Counted from the stretch's first letter, positions 8,966 to 18,364 are shown. The stretch is 40,676 nucleotides of DNA from Bacteroidota bacterium (GCA_029567325.1 JAKQLF010000373.1:1-40676); one strand, 5' to 3'. The notes: a model not told the origin generated them from the sequence alone. Numbers and translations: made by a program.

Positions 8966-9346
8966 TGATGCACGGTCTATCGCTGCTTTTGTATAAAAGT
9001 GGAGGAAAGTCCGGACAACGTAGAGCACCACACCACCTAACGGGTGGGATTTTCAATTTCCTCAAAAGGGAATTTGGAGGTACAGACAGTGTCGCAGAAA
9101 ACTATACCGCCTTTTGCTTGCAAGAGGTAAGGGTGAAAACGTGAGGTAAGAGCTCACGATGGCAGTTGGTAACAGGTGCCATGGATAAACCTTGTGGGTT
9201 GAAATGCCGCGTATATTTTGGTTATCTGCTTTGGTAGATAGAAGGGTTGCTCGCTCAAAACGTAAGTTACCAAAAGGGGTAGGCAGCTCAGATAAATGAT
9301 AGACGGGTCCTTAGGGATCTTACAGAATCCGGCTTACAGTGCATCA
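8966..9346 (+). ncRNA. rnpB: RNase P RNA (bacterial type A)
   Basis: This is the catalytic RNA of RNase P, which removes tRNA 5' leaders. Conserved features are GAGGAAAGTCCGGAC (9002-9016), the GGTGAAA...GGTAAGAG...TCAC core near 9131-9160, GATAGACGGGTCC (9299-9310) and ACAGAATCCGGCTTA (9322-9336). The P1 helix is formed by TGATGCAC (8966-8973) with GTGCATCA (9339-9346), which sets both ends. The length of about 381 nt is normal for Bacteroidota. A T-run and a strong terminator hairpin follow. I saw no convincing own -7 element just upstream, so co-transcription with ettA and processing is possible. Confidence 0.95.
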
Positions 9347-9362
9347 GTTTTTTTTTTAAAAA

Positions 9363-9408
9363 ATGAAAAAGGCGTGAAGAATGATCTCTCCACGCCTTTT
9401 TCATTTTT
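9363..9408. terminator. Bidirectional terminator between rnpB and porV
   Basis: A 14-bp perfect stem (9363-9376 with 9391-9404, arms ATGAAAAAGGCGTG/CACGCCTTTTTCAT) is followed by T residues on the plus strand and by a T-tract (plus-strand A-run) on the minus strand. It sits between convergent rnpB and porV and can serve both. Confidence 0.85.
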
Positions 9409-9443
9409 ATGCTTTTTACATTAGAGTGTATGAGCTTATCATC

Positions 9444-10694
9444 TTATTCGTCCAACGCTGATAAGTTACCCAAATCAAATATCATCCCAAACCTCAATGT
9501 GTTATCCAATGGGCTTCTTCTATTGTTCCCAGGAATCAAATATGATAAGTCGATATTGAATATATTATATTTTATACCTAAGCCAACAGTGAAATATTTT
9601 CTGGCACCTTTGAGCGGATGCTCGTAGAAGAATCCTGCTCTTGCTGCAAATTGTTGATCATACCAATATTCAGCTCCAAGCGAATAGTTGATCTCTTGGA
9701 GTTCTTCCTGAAATCCTCCTTGTGCATCTGAAAATGATCCGAATACTCCTTCGAACAAAGTTTTTTGTCTGTAATCACCTACATTGTCTCCATCTTTTGA
9801 AAACTCAGGATTGGGTGCTGTGGTATTGCCGTCGACCAAAATATTTTTGGATACAGAAGTAGGAACCATCAGTTTGTTGAAATCCAGCGCAAAAGTAATG
9901 GTATTGTATTCATCCAGCTCTAGTTTTAAGGAAGTACCTATTCCCAAGTTGGTAGGAATAAAGTCTCTAATACTATCTCTGGTGTAAGTCACTTTTGATC
10001 CCAAATTAGTGATGGCAGCTCCTATACTCAATTGAGCATCCTTTCCACCTAGTTCCATTTTTTTCTTATAGGTCAACCCTATATCAGTTGCAAAAGAGGT
10101 TGCATTGGTAATTTCTATACCATTCACAATCTGATTTGGCGCCAGAGCAGAGAATAAATAGTTGCCAGAAACGGAAACAGATAAGTTATCTCCCAATTTT
10201 CTGGCATATGCCAAACCAAATTGGAATTCTCTTGGTCTACCATCTCCATTATCTACACCTGATGGATCCCTGAAATTGATGACACCTAACGAGAAATACT
10301 TAAACTGAAAGCCAACGGTTGATAGCGCATCAATTTTTTTATAACCGCTTAATTGAGCCAGGTATATATCTGGTAAATTAAGATCTTGCAACCAAGGAGT
10401 GTAAGTTGCTGAAAGGGCAGCATCTTTTTCAGCGAAAGCCAGCGAAGATGCGTTGTAATGGATTGAGGCAGGAGTAGGGTCAAGTGCTATGCCAGCATCA
10501 CCCATTGCACCACCTCTAGCATCAGGAGCAATCCTTAAAAAAGGCATGGCAGTCAAATTGGAATTTGGGAGGCAGTCTCCGTTGGCATCTACTACACATC
10601 CTACTCTTGAGTCAAATACTTGTCCATTTAAAAATGGGCAAACCCCCAAAATCGCGATTGCCAAAAATATACATTGGTTTACTTTTCTAAGCAT
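9444..10694 (-). CDS. porV: T9SS outer membrane shuttle protein PorV (LptO)
   Basis: A 416-residue FadL-like beta-barrel with an N-terminal signal peptide (about 1-24, ending NGQ). PorV receives cargo from the SprA/Sov translocon and carries it to PorU for removal of the sorting domain and attachment to the surface. The diagnostic region near the N terminus of the mature protein is LRIAPDARGGAMGDAGIALD, followed by NASSLAF, and the C terminus is a beta-strand-rich barrel end (TLRFGMIFDL). It lies 49 bp downstream of porU on the same strand, so the two are probably one operon. The porU/porV pairing is the usual arrangement in gliding and T9SS-bearing Bacteroidota. Confidence 0.93.
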   Translation of the reverse strand: MLRKVNQCIFLAIAILGVCPFLNGQVFDSRVGCVVDANGDCLPNSNLTAMPFLRIAPDARGGAMGDAGIALDPTPASIHYNASSLAFAEKDAALSATYTPWLQDLNLPDIYLAQLSGYKKIDALSTVGFQFKYFSLGVINFRDPSGVDNGDGRPREFQFGLAYARKLGDNLSVSVSGNYLFSALAPNQIVNGIEITNATSFATDIGLTYKKKMELGGKDAQLSIGAAITNLGSKVTYTRDSIRDFIPTNLGIGTSLKLELDEYNTITFALDFNKLMVPTSVSKNILVDGNTTAPNPEFSKDGDNVGDYRQKTLFEGVFGSFSDAQGGFQEELQEINYSLGAEYWYDQQFAARAGFFYEHPLKGARKYFTVGLGIKYNIFNIDLSYLIPGNNRRSPLDNTLRFGMIFDLGNLSALDE

Positions 10695-10743
10695 CTCTTT
10701 GAAACTTGATTGTTTTTTTCGTGCGCAAAAATAGCATTTCAGC

Positions 10744-13700
10744 TTAAAGCTTAACTAATTTTTCAAAATTACTTTCACGTTCCAACCCTAACGCACTATT
10801 TTTTACTTTTATTTTATAAAAATATATGCCAGGAGCCAATTCATTTCCAAAGTCGCTCTTTCCAAACCACTCTATTGTGCTTTCTCTAGATCCTGTTGCA
10901 AACTTATTTACCTTGATTTGCTTTACCAAAGCACCTGTAGAGGAGTAAACGAGTAATTCAATATTTATATCACTACCGTTGAAATCGTGTTCAAAAGAGA
11001 AATTTGTTTGATCATTGAATGGATTGGGATAGTTGTAAACATTCAATAACTTATCCAAACCAGATTCGGGAATGACAAACTTAGTCTTGGAAACGGCACT
11101 ATTATTAGATATATCCCAAGCTTTGATGGCTACTTCATATTCGCCAGCTGGCAATTTTGAGAAGGGGAACCTTACTCTTCCGCTCGCCGGATCATTTAAA
11201 TTAGAAACATAATAATCATTCAAAATATAATTGCCACGGATGGGACCTGTAAGTGTAGCGACTAGATCATGTCCAATGCTATTGCCTGTGACGTTTATGC
11301 CATAATCATCCTTCAAATCAACCAACAATATTGGATTTTCATTGGTAACTCCACCGTATGCGAAAGAAGTATCATTGATAAAGACATTCACAATTGGAGC
11401 GAGATTGTCAATTATGTTGTTTTTGATGTCGCCTCCAACATAAGGTCCATCAACATATCCACCAGCGTCAATTTTGCCATCTGTAGCATAAAAGCTCAAT
11501 TTACCAGCTCCTAATTCATAATTGATGTCTTTTGGTACAACAAAAGAAATTGAAAACTTTCCATCCTGCACTGTGGCACCACCTTTAAAAATCACGTTGC
11601 GAAATTCATCAAACTTATATTTATAACTATCTCCGTCATTGGCCAGTGTTTCTCTAGTCGATTGTTTGTCATAAAATGTTACTGTAAGATTACCATCAAA
11701 TGATTTTAAAATGTTTCCAGAATTGTCAACAACTTCGCCTTTTAGTACTATTGCGTCAAGTGCTGAAAGTGTATCATCAAAAATAGCGGCAGGAATATCA
11801 TTGATCGTGTTGAGCTTTATTCTGTTTGACGGTAAGCCAATTCTTTGTGCGGGATCACCGATCAAAGCAAATTTTCTTGCATTATCTCTCAAGGTATCAC
11901 TTGCCTGATTATTTTTTGCCCGCACCAGAATATCGCCAAATCTAAGTGGAAGGCCATTTTCCTTTTGGTAAATAAAATCAAAAACAGAATTTGTAAGTCT
12001 TTCATTTTCACTTGAATAAACTGATCTTACGGTACTAAATAGAGCTATAGCACCGCCTTGCGGCATCAACATGGTCTCCTCACCGGTTGTTACAAATGAT
12101 GGGTTATCAAAGCCAGTCAAGGAGCAAGTTGCGGTGATGAAAACCAATGGTTTTTTCTTATTATCCCAGTTTTTGATGTCATTGATTTGCAAAACACGCT
12201 CTTGAGACAGGCCAGATGGACCACCGTGCCCCAAATAACAAAGAGTAAGCAAACCTTTAAAGACTTGGTTGGCAATATCAAGTGTTGCGTCTGGAAACCT
12301 TTCTCCACCTGGGGTGCTTACCTGTTCGTAAACATCAAAGTACATTTTTTTGATGTTGATTTCAGGATTGAGTTGACTCACTTTTTTGGAAATCCTATCA
12401 GCTTGTACAATGTGTGTATTATAATCTTCATCGTCAGCAGTAAAACCCATAGATAATCTCCAATCCCCAAATCTTTCTGGATCTAGATCATATGCCATGA
12501 TTTTGGCAACGACATCCTTGGCTTCTTTCAAATTTTTCACTGGCAGTCTGCCAACTGCAATATCAAGTGCTCCAACCAAATTTCCGCCTTCATTATCACT
12601 CAGTAACGCGAAGTAGTCATCAGTAGGAAATCCTGTAATAGGGTTGAGTGATTCATCGGTTTCATATACAGGAATGTAGGCTATGTCGTCTTCTTTATTC
12701 ATTAGGAAACGATAATCATATGTAGCATCACCAAAAAGTAGAAGATATTTGAAATCTGGATCCCTATTGTACAACATTTTTGCAAAATTCCTTAAAGCAC
12801 TGACGTCCTTTCTACCTGAAGAAAATTCGTTGTAGATCTCTTGTATTTCTACAGATATTACTTTTAAATTTTCATATTCACTTCTGTGTTTTGCCAATTT
12901 TAAGACCTCGTCCTTCAGAACACTGGGATAAACGATGACCATTTCTGCTTGGCTAATAGCATGTAAATTTTGGTTTTTTATCAAACCAATCGGTATTGGT
13001 TCGAAAGCATCCTTAGTTTTGAAGGCAACGAATCTAGAGATTTCATTACTTTCTGGGTAGCCAAAAGTATTATTTGTCAATTTCATAGAGGAAATTGCAT
13101 CTAGTTTGGTAACATCCCACACCAATAAACCAGAAGTATTTCCTTCAAATGTATAATTGGTTGCTTGAGTCAAAGCTTTGCTGTCGTAAAATTCAAACTG
13201 AGTTTCATTATATTTTAATGCACTTCTACCTGCCAATTGTATAAAATCCAACCAACCTTCCCCAATAGCAGAAGCGGTATTAAAGGAAAGATTGATGGTA
13301 TCACCAATTTTTATCTCTGTAATTACACCTTCCAATTTTCCGATTGAAGCATAGCTGATTTCAAAATTATCGACGTTGAGGCTATTTGTAGAATAACTCA
13401 ATGTTTGATTTCCAATGGAAAGCACCCCATTTCCCCTCTGAGGCGATCTTGCTGCAAAAAGTCCAGTTACCAAAACAGGTGTATTTGGTAAGAATAGGGT
13501 TGTATTAAATTTATTGGTATAGGTTTTTTTATCACCACCTTTGAAATATTCGCCAAACCATTGTTTGCCTGAACCCTGTGTATTGACCTCTCTGGTAAGC
13601 AAATTGATCCTGTCCTCGTCAAAAATCTGTAATTGATCATAAGTTGAGGTACTATAAGTCGCGTCTACACTATAGGATTTTTCTGCAATCCTTTTACCAT

Positions 13701-14175
13701 CTCCACCTTCTGCGGTAATGAAAACATAGTTACTTACATCATAGATGTTGGTGTTGTGCGTCCACTTTCTTTTATTTATATCATAAAACCACTTATTCGC
13801 ACCTTCACTATAAAAATATACCTCATCTGTTCCGTCCAAAAGATTATTGTTATTATTATCAGAGATCAACAAAGGAATTTCAACGAGATCCGAAGGTTTG
13901 GACTTTGCTATTTCTTCAGGAATATGACCACCATAATTGGTGTATATTTTTAGTTTTCTCAAATCAAAGTTTGCTGACAGACCTAGTTTGTCCGTTATAG
14001 ATTTATTGATTTTATACAATCCAGACTTTTCTACCTTTACCTTATAAAAATTACCAGTTGCCAAAACACTGGAGTTGGGATTAGAAACCTGGCCCTCAGC
14101 ATTTAGGACGATGATGAAAAAAGCAATTAGAACAAATAAGCAAGGCAAAAAGTGAAAATTGTGTTTTTTAATCAT
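10744..14175 (-). CDS. porU: T9SS sortase PorU (C25 gingipain-family)
   Basis: At 1143 residues this is the usual size for PorU. A signal peptide covers about residues 1-28. The C25 peptidase domain contains YLGHGG, with the catalytic His at 650, and ITATCSLTG, with the catalytic Cys at 684. PorU is the transpeptidase/sortase that cleaves the C-terminal domain of T9SS cargo at the cell surface and attaches the cargo to A-LPS in species that have it. Its own C terminus is CTD-like (NYPNPFNDQTNF, then LAPGIYFYKIKV) and is normally retained. The gene is transcribed divergently from the porP-like gene. It is probably the first gene of porU-porV. Confidence 0.95.
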   Translation of the reverse strand: MIKKHNFHFLPCLFVLIAFFIIVLNAEGQVSNPNSSVLATGNFYKVKVEKSGLYKINKSITDKLGLSANFDLRKLKIYTNYGGHIPEEIAKSKPSDLVEIPLLISDNNNNNLLDGTDEVYFYSEGANKWFYDINKRKWTHNTNIYDVSNYVFITAEGGDGKRIAEKSYSVDATYSTSTYDQLQIFDEDRINLLTREVNTQGSGKQWFGEYFKGGDKKTYTNKFNTTLFLPNTPVLVTGLFAARSPQRGNGVLSIGNQTLSYSTNSLNVDNFEISYASIGKLEGVITEIKIGDTINLSFNTASAIGEGWLDFIQLAGRSALKYNETQFEFYDSKALTQATNYTFEGNTSGLLVWDVTKLDAISSMKLTNNTFGYPESNEISRFVAFKTKDAFEPIPIGLIKNQNLHAISQAEMVIVYPSVLKDEVLKLAKHRSEYENLKVISVEIQEIYNEFSSGRKDVSALRNFAKMLYNRDPDFKYLLLFGDATYDYRFLMNKEDDIAYIPVYETDESLNPITGFPTDDYFALLSDNEGGNLVGALDIAVGRLPVKNLKEAKDVVAKIMAYDLDPERFGDWRLSMGFTADDEDYNTHIVQADRISKKVSQLNPEINIKKMYFDVYEQVSTPGGERFPDATLDIANQVFKGLLTLCYLGHGGPSGLSQERVLQINDIKNWDNKKKPLVFITATCSLTGFDNPSFVTTGEETMLMPQGGAIALFSTVRSVYSSENERLTNSVFDFIYQKENGLPLRFGDILVRAKNNQASDTLRDNARKFALIGDPAQRIGLPSNRIKLNTINDIPAAIFDDTLSALDAIVLKGEVVDNSGNILKSFDGNLTVTFYDKQSTRETLANDGDSYKYKFDEFRNVIFKGGATVQDGKFSISFVVPKDINYELGAGKLSFYATDGKIDAGGYVDGPYVGGDIKNNIIDNLAPIVNVFINDTSFAYGGVTNENPILLVDLKDDYGINVTGNSIGHDLVATLTGPIRGNYILNDYYVSNLNDPASGRVRFPFSKLPAGEYEVAIKAWDISNNSAVSKTKFVIPESGLDKLLNVYNYPNPFNDQTNFSFEHDFNGSDINIELLVYSSTGALVKQIKVNKFATGSRESTIEWFGKSDFGNELAPGIYFYKIKVKNSALGLERESNFEKLVKL

Positions 14176-14292
14176 AATCTAATTGATTAACAGGTGCATT
14201 TGACACAAAAAACGCACTTTTGAATGAATAAATTTTTATATCTACCACAAAGTGTAAAACAAAAGACATCTTTTTTATACGATGTAAACTAA

Positions 14293-14327
14293 TTAAGTCG
14301 CATTTTCGTTTTTAGTTTTCGACTTAA
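14293..14327. promoter_or_regulatory. Inverted repeat around the porP-like gene promoter
   Basis: Perfect 8-bp arms TTAAGTCG (14293-14300) and CGACTTAA (14320-14327) are 19 nt apart. A near-consensus -7 element TAGTTTTC lies at 14313-14320 between them, just before the ATG at 14335. The repeat could be an operator for the porP-like gene. The spacing alone does not prove this. Confidence 0.4.
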
Positions 14328-14334
14328 AATTACG

Positions 14335-15357
14335 ATGCACATCAAACGTAAAGATTTATTTGGATTTATTCTAGCCATTTTGTGGAGTGTTTCGATTGGT
14401 GCACAAGATCCTATCTATAGCCAATTTTATAATTCTCCACTGCAAATCAATCCTGCCTTTGCTGGAAATAATGATGCGCCATTTATCTCTGCCGTTTATA
14501 GAAACCAATGGATAGGATTGGACAACGCCTACCAAACTTTTTCTGCATCATATGATCAATATTTTGAAAATGCGAACTCAGGTCTGGGTATGTCATTTCT
14601 TACTGATTATGCTGGTGGAGGTTCATTGAGGGCTACAAAAGTCAACGCCGTTTATGCTTATAGACTACAAGTCAATCGAGGTTCATATATTAAAGCGGCT
14701 TTAGATTTTGGTTTAGGAAATAGGAGATTGGACTGGGGTAGGTTTACTTTTTACGACGCCATAGATCCTATTTATGGAAGTGTAAGTCCGGGGGGGAGTG
14801 CTTACCCATCCTCAGAAGTACCTCCAGATTTAGACAATATAAGCTATTTTGATTTAGGCACAGGCGTATTATATGTCACAAAGAAATATTACTTAGGTGT
14901 AGGTTTTAGTCACATCAACAACCCCAACAATAATTTTTACCTTGACAGAACTGCAAACGCAAATGGACTTGACCTACGTTGGACAGTACAAGCAGGTTAT
15001 CAATATAATTTTGGAGACATCAGAAGAGGAAGTGGTGGTGCCAGACCAGATTTTATTGCTCCAAATTTTCTTTTTGTCAATCACGGGGGATTCAAACAAA
15101 TAAATGCAGGACTCTCCATAGAGACGCATGGCCTTTTGGGTGGTATGTATTATCGCCATTCGGATACAAATGGTGATGCAGCCATTGTAGCTTTTGGAGG
15201 CCGTACTGGTCCATACAAAATCACTTATAGTTTTGATTATAATTTGAGTAAAATCGCTCTAAAGGGCTATGGTAGCCATGAATTGTCAGTTGTTATGAAT
15301 TTTGATACTGGAAAACCAAAAATTGACATCAGTGATTGTTTGCAATTATTTAGATGA
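14335..15357 (+). CDS. PorP/SprF family type IX secretion membrane protein
   Basis: This 340-residue outer membrane protein has a signal peptide (about 1-23, ending SIGAQ). It opens with the family hallmark DPIYSQFYNSPLQINPAFAG. The remainder is a beta-barrel with repeated aromatic/Gly strands. PorP of Porphyromonas belongs to the core T9SS; SprF of Flavobacterium is needed for secretion of the adhesin SprB. Members are often multi-copy and paired with particular type B sorting-domain cargo, so this may be a paralogue rather than the core PorP. It lies between divergent porU and co-oriented gldJ, inside the T9SS locus. No terminator was seen between it and gldJ, but gldJ has its own promoter. 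Confidence 0.9.
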   Translation: MHIKRKDLFGFILAILWSVSIGAQDPIYSQFYNSPLQINPAFAGNNDAPFISAVYRNQWIGLDNAYQTFSASYDQYFENANSGLGMSFLTDYAGGGSLRATKVNAVYAYRLQVNRGSYIKAALDFGLGNRRLDWGRFTFYDAIDPIYGSVSPGGSAYPSSEVPPDLDNISYFDLGTGVLYVTKKYYLGVGFSHINNPNNNFYLDRTANANGLDLRWTVQAGYQYNFGDIRRGSGGARPDFIAPNFLFVNHGGFKQINAGLSIETHGLLGGMYYRHSDTNGDAAIVAFGGRTGPYKITYSFDYNLSKIALKGYGSHELSVVMNFDTGKPKIDISDCLQLFR

Positions 15358-15468
15358 AAATTTTTTTGGAAAACAAAACAATTTTTTAGCTGATCTTCAA
15401 GTTTATACATCTATAAAGAAAAAGTTTAAATCACTTTTTTATCAAAATTGAAAGTTTTGGTATTAAAA

Positions 15469-15500
15469 TTGATGTTTTATGGTGGCGTCTTGTAATTTTG
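15469..15500 (+). promoter_or_regulatory. Promoter of gldJ
   Basis: TTG at 15469-15471 and TAATTTTG at 15493-15500 have 21 nt between them, matching the Bacteroidota -33/-7 pattern. The -7 element lies 30 bp before the ATG at 15531. Confidence 0.7.
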
Positions 15501-15530
15501 CGCGCCTATTAAGAGAATAAAATTGTGCTA

Positions 15531-17033
15531 ATGAATAACGTTCTTAAAATTTCTACACTATTAGTGTGCCTCGTTTCTATGGTGGCTTGTAGTAAAAAGT
15601 CTGGTGGAGACAGAGATACTGCTACCGGATGGGTTTACAATGATCCTAAATGGGGTGGTTATGAAAAATTTGATGCTGTTGAGCAGGAGACGGGTCCAAA
15701 CCTAGTTCCCATCGAAGGTGGTACTTTCGTTATGGGTCTTTCAGATCAAGATGTAACATATGAGTGGAATAATATACCTAGAAGGGTAACAGTTTCTTCA
15801 TTTTATATGGATGAGACAGAAGTTAGTAACCAAAACTGGAAATTATATGTCAATTGGTTGGCAAATACTTACGTTTCCTATCCCCAAGTAATCAGAGATG
15901 CTCTTCCTGATAGTACTGTTTGGAGAGAAGAATTGGCATATAATGAGCCATTGGTAGAAACTTATTACAGACACCCATCATACAATGACTATCCAGTAGT
16001 TGGTGTTTCTTGGTTGCAAGCACAAAGATATTGTGAGTGGAGAACCGATAGGGTAAATGAAATGATTCTTATTGAGAGAGGAATTTTAAATCCAAGTCCA
16101 GATGCAAAAGACAGTGAGTCTTTTAATACCAAATCTTATATGGCAGGTCAATATCAAGGAAATGTAAATAAAAACCTTAAAGACCTTAAAACAGGAGGTG
16201 AAAGAGCTGTGAGATTTGAAGATGGTATTTTAATGCCAAGCTACATCCTTCCAACTGAAGCACAATGGGAATATGCAGCTTTAGCCCTTCAAGGCAATCA
16301 AGCAAGCACTGGTGATGAATTGATCACTGACAGAAGAATTTACCCTTGGAATGGTACAAGCCCAAGATATAAAAAACACAACAAGAACCAAGGTGATATT
16401 CAAGCCAACTTCAAGAGAGGAAGAGGTGATTACATGGGTATGGCTGGGGCACTGAATGACAATGCTTCTATTCCATCAATAGTTAGAGCTTATTTTCCAA
16501 ATGATTTTGGTTTGTTCAATATGGCAGGTAATGTTAGTGAATGGACAGGAGACGTTTACAGAGCGACAACTAGTTTGTCATTGAGTGATGCAGAAAACCA
16601 TGACTTAAACAGTTACAGGGGTAACGTATTTACAGAAATGGTTGTTGATGAAAATGGTTTACCTGTTGAAAAAGACTCTTTAGGTAGATTGCGTACTCAG
16701 ACTATTCCTGATGAAGATTTGAAGGACAGAGAAAACTACAGAAAGTCAGACGTGAAAAACTTCAACGATGATGATTCAGAAAATGTAGATTATGGATATG
16801 GAAAAACCAGTTTGGTAAGTGACAAAGCTAGAGTTATCAAAGGAGGTAGCTGGGCAGATAGATTATTTTGGTTGTCTCCAGGTGCCAGAAGGTTTAAAAA
16901 TGAAGACAGATCAGACAGAACAATTGGTTTCAGATGTGCTATGAATAGGGTAGGTGCTGAAAACTTTGATACCAATAAGAGTGGTAATAATTTCAAAGAA
17001 GGCACTAAATCAAAAGTGAAGAGAAGATATTAA
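15531..17033 (+). CDS. gldJ: Gliding-motility/T9SS lipoprotein GldJ (FGE-sulfatase fold)
   Basis: The start is taken as ATG 15531 (the frame also allows GTG 15525), giving 500 residues. A lipoprotein signal peptide ends MVAC with Cys20 as the lipidation site. The mature part starts with the GldJ-like TGWVYNDPKWGGYEKF and then a formylglycine-generating-enzyme fold: VPIEGGTFVMG, YPVVGVSWLQAQRYCEW, LPTEAQWEYAA, NMAGNVSEWTGD, VIKGGSWAD and GFRCAM. Only one Cys is kept where true FGE has its catalytic pair, as expected for a structural GldJ/GldK protein. GldJ stabilises other Gld proteins and is required for T9SS function and gliding. The order porV-porU-gldJ-murF resembles that of gliding Flavobacteriia, which supports GldJ over GldK. 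Confidence 0.88.
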   Translation: MNNVLKISTLLVCLVSMVACSKKSGGDRDTATGWVYNDPKWGGYEKFDAVEQETGPNLVPIEGGTFVMGLSDQDVTYEWNNIPRRVTVSSFYMDETEVSNQNWKLYVNWLANTYVSYPQVIRDALPDSTVWREELAYNEPLVETYYRHPSYNDYPVVGVSWLQAQRYCEWRTDRVNEMILIERGILNPSPDAKDSESFNTKSYMAGQYQGNVNKNLKDLKTGGERAVRFEDGILMPSYILPTEAQWEYAALALQGNQASTGDELITDRRIYPWNGTSPRYKKHNKNQGDIQANFKRGRGDYMGMAGALNDNASIPSIVRAYFPNDFGLFNMAGNVSEWTGDVYRATTSLSLSDAENHDLNSYRGNVFTEMVVDENGLPVEKDSLGRLRTQTIPDEDLKDRENYRKSDVKNFNDDDSENVDYGYGKTSLVSDKARVIKGGSWADRLFWLSPGARRFKNEDRSDRTIGFRCAMNRVGAENFDTNKSGNNFKEGTKSKVKRRY

Positions 17034-17050
17034 AATAATATTTAATAGAT

Positions 17051-17086
17051 AAAAAAGCCTTTGTACCTTTGTGCAAAGGCTTTTTT
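17051..17086 (+). terminator. Terminator of gldJ with the murF promoter in its loop
   Basis: A perfect 13-bp stem AAAAAAGCCTTTG (17051-17063) / CAAAGGCTTTTTT (17074-17086) is an intrinsic terminator 17 bp after the gldJ stop. Its 10-nt loop carries most of a -7 promoter element for murF (separate entry). Confidence 0.88.
17064..17071 (+). promoter_or_regulatory. -7 promoter element of murF
   Basis: TACCTTTG is a consensus Bacteroidota -7 element. It lies within the loop of the gldJ terminator and 20 bp before the murF ATG at 17092, so transcription would start within or just after the right arm of the hairpin. No clear -33 TTG was seen. Confidence 0.65.
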
Positions 17087-17091
17087 ATTTT

Positions 17092-18351
17092 ATGGACTTA
17101 TTGCAACACTTTCTTTCTCATTTGGCCATTTCTACTGACTCCAGGACAGTGAAGCAAGGTGATATATTTTTTGCACTTAAGGGTGAAAATTTTGATGGTA
17201 ATACATATGCTGTCAATGCTTTAAATCTCGGTGCCTCCTTGGTCGTAGTAGATGATCCTTCCTTAACTTTGCCAAAAGGCAAATTCCTCTTAGTCAAAGA
17301 TGTTTTGACTGCGCTCCAAAAATTGGCAATTGACTACAGAAAGCTTTTTGATGTGCCAATACTGGGCATTACTGGTTCAAATGGTAAAACCACCACAAAA
17401 GAATTGCTTGCAGCCGTTATTTCTCAAAAGTATAAGCCATTAGTGACCAAGGGAAACCTCAATAATCATATTGGAGTTCCTATTACTCTGTTATCAGCAA
17501 GAAAAGAAAATGACTTCTTTATCATTGAAATGGGTGCAAATCATGTAGGTGAAATTGCAATGCTCAGTGAAATTGCTCAACCTGATTTTGGCTTGATTAC
17601 CAATATTGGCAAAGCTCATCTCGACGGTTTTGGCGGGGAAGAAGGGGTGAAAAGGGGCAAATCAGAATTGTACAAATTCTTGGAAAAGACCGATGGCACT
17701 ATTTTTTGCAATGCGGTTGATCAAGTTCTTTTGTCTTTATTGCCACCAAATGCAAAAACCATTGTCTATGATGTTCTCCAGAAATTAGAAATCCTGCAGA
17801 CAAGTCCCACCATCACCTATTCGTACAAAGGAAAACAAATTGCTACTCATCTTTTTGGTGTTTATAATTTACCTAATATAGCTGCAGCAATAGCTGTTGG
17901 AGAATTTTTTGGCATAGAAGAAGCCCAAATCAATGAAGCTATCGCTGCATATACCCCATCAAATAATAGATCTGAAATTTCTTCTTTGAATGGCAATGTC
18001 ATTATTAAAGACGCTTATAATGCAAATCCCTCCAGCCTACTTGCTAGTTTGCATTCATTTCTCGATCAAAAAAATCACGAAAATCAAATCATCGTCCTTG
18101 GAGATATGCTTGAACTGGGTGAGGCATCTGAAGCTGAGCATCATCAAATTTTGACTTTTGTTACACCGTTTAAATTATTCAAAAAAATATTCATTGGACC
18201 AAGATTTTACCAATTCAAAACTCAGTTTGAGGGCGAGTTTTACGAAAATGTCACGGAAGCGAGCCAACACGTAGATTTGTCTACCTATTCAGACAAGCAA
18301 ATTTTATTAAAAGGATCACGCGGTATTGCTGTAGAAAAAATTCTAAAGTAG
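17092..18351 (+). CDS. murF: UDP-N-acetylmuramoyl-tripeptide--D-alanyl-D-alanine ligase
   Basis: MurF adds D-Ala-D-Ala to UDP-MurNAc-tripeptide with ATP in the cytoplasm, completing the peptidoglycan precursor. The N-terminal domain has STDSRTVKQGDIFFALKGENFDG. The Mur-ligase P-loop is GITGSNGKTTT (92-102). Then come EMGANHVGEI, TNIGKAHLDGFG and the C-terminal KDAYNANPSS and GDMLELGEASEAEHH. Length is 419 residues from the chosen start. A longer reading from GTG 17071 would translate the gldJ terminator stem and is rejected. murF lies directly behind gldJ, as in other gliding Bacteroidota, but has its own promoter. It converges with the next gene with only 13 bp between stops. Confidence 0.95.
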   Translation: MDLLQHFLSHLAISTDSRTVKQGDIFFALKGENFDGNTYAVNALNLGASLVVVDDPSLTLPKGKFLLVKDVLTALQKLAIDYRKLFDVPILGITGSNGKTTTKELLAAVISQKYKPLVTKGNLNNHIGVPITLLSARKENDFFIIEMGANHVGEIAMLSEIAQPDFGLITNIGKAHLDGFGGEEGVKRGKSELYKFLEKTDGTIFCNAVDQVLLSLLPPNAKTIVYDVLQKLEILQTSPTITYSYKGKQIATHLFGVYNLPNIAAAIAVGEFFGIEEAQINEAIAAYTPSNNRSEISSLNGNVIIKDAYNANPSSLLASLHSFLDQKNHENQIIVLGDMLELGEASEAEHHQILTFVTPFKLFKKIFIGPRFYQFKTQFEGEFYENVTEASQHVDLSTYSDKQILLKGSRGIAVEKILK

Positions 18352-18364
18352 GTCAGATTATTAC

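Noticed and set aside
17071-17091. Upstream GTG start for murF adding seven residues
   Set aside because: It lies inside the terminator stem and the -7 promoter region; the ATG at 17092 gives the normal MurF N terminus.
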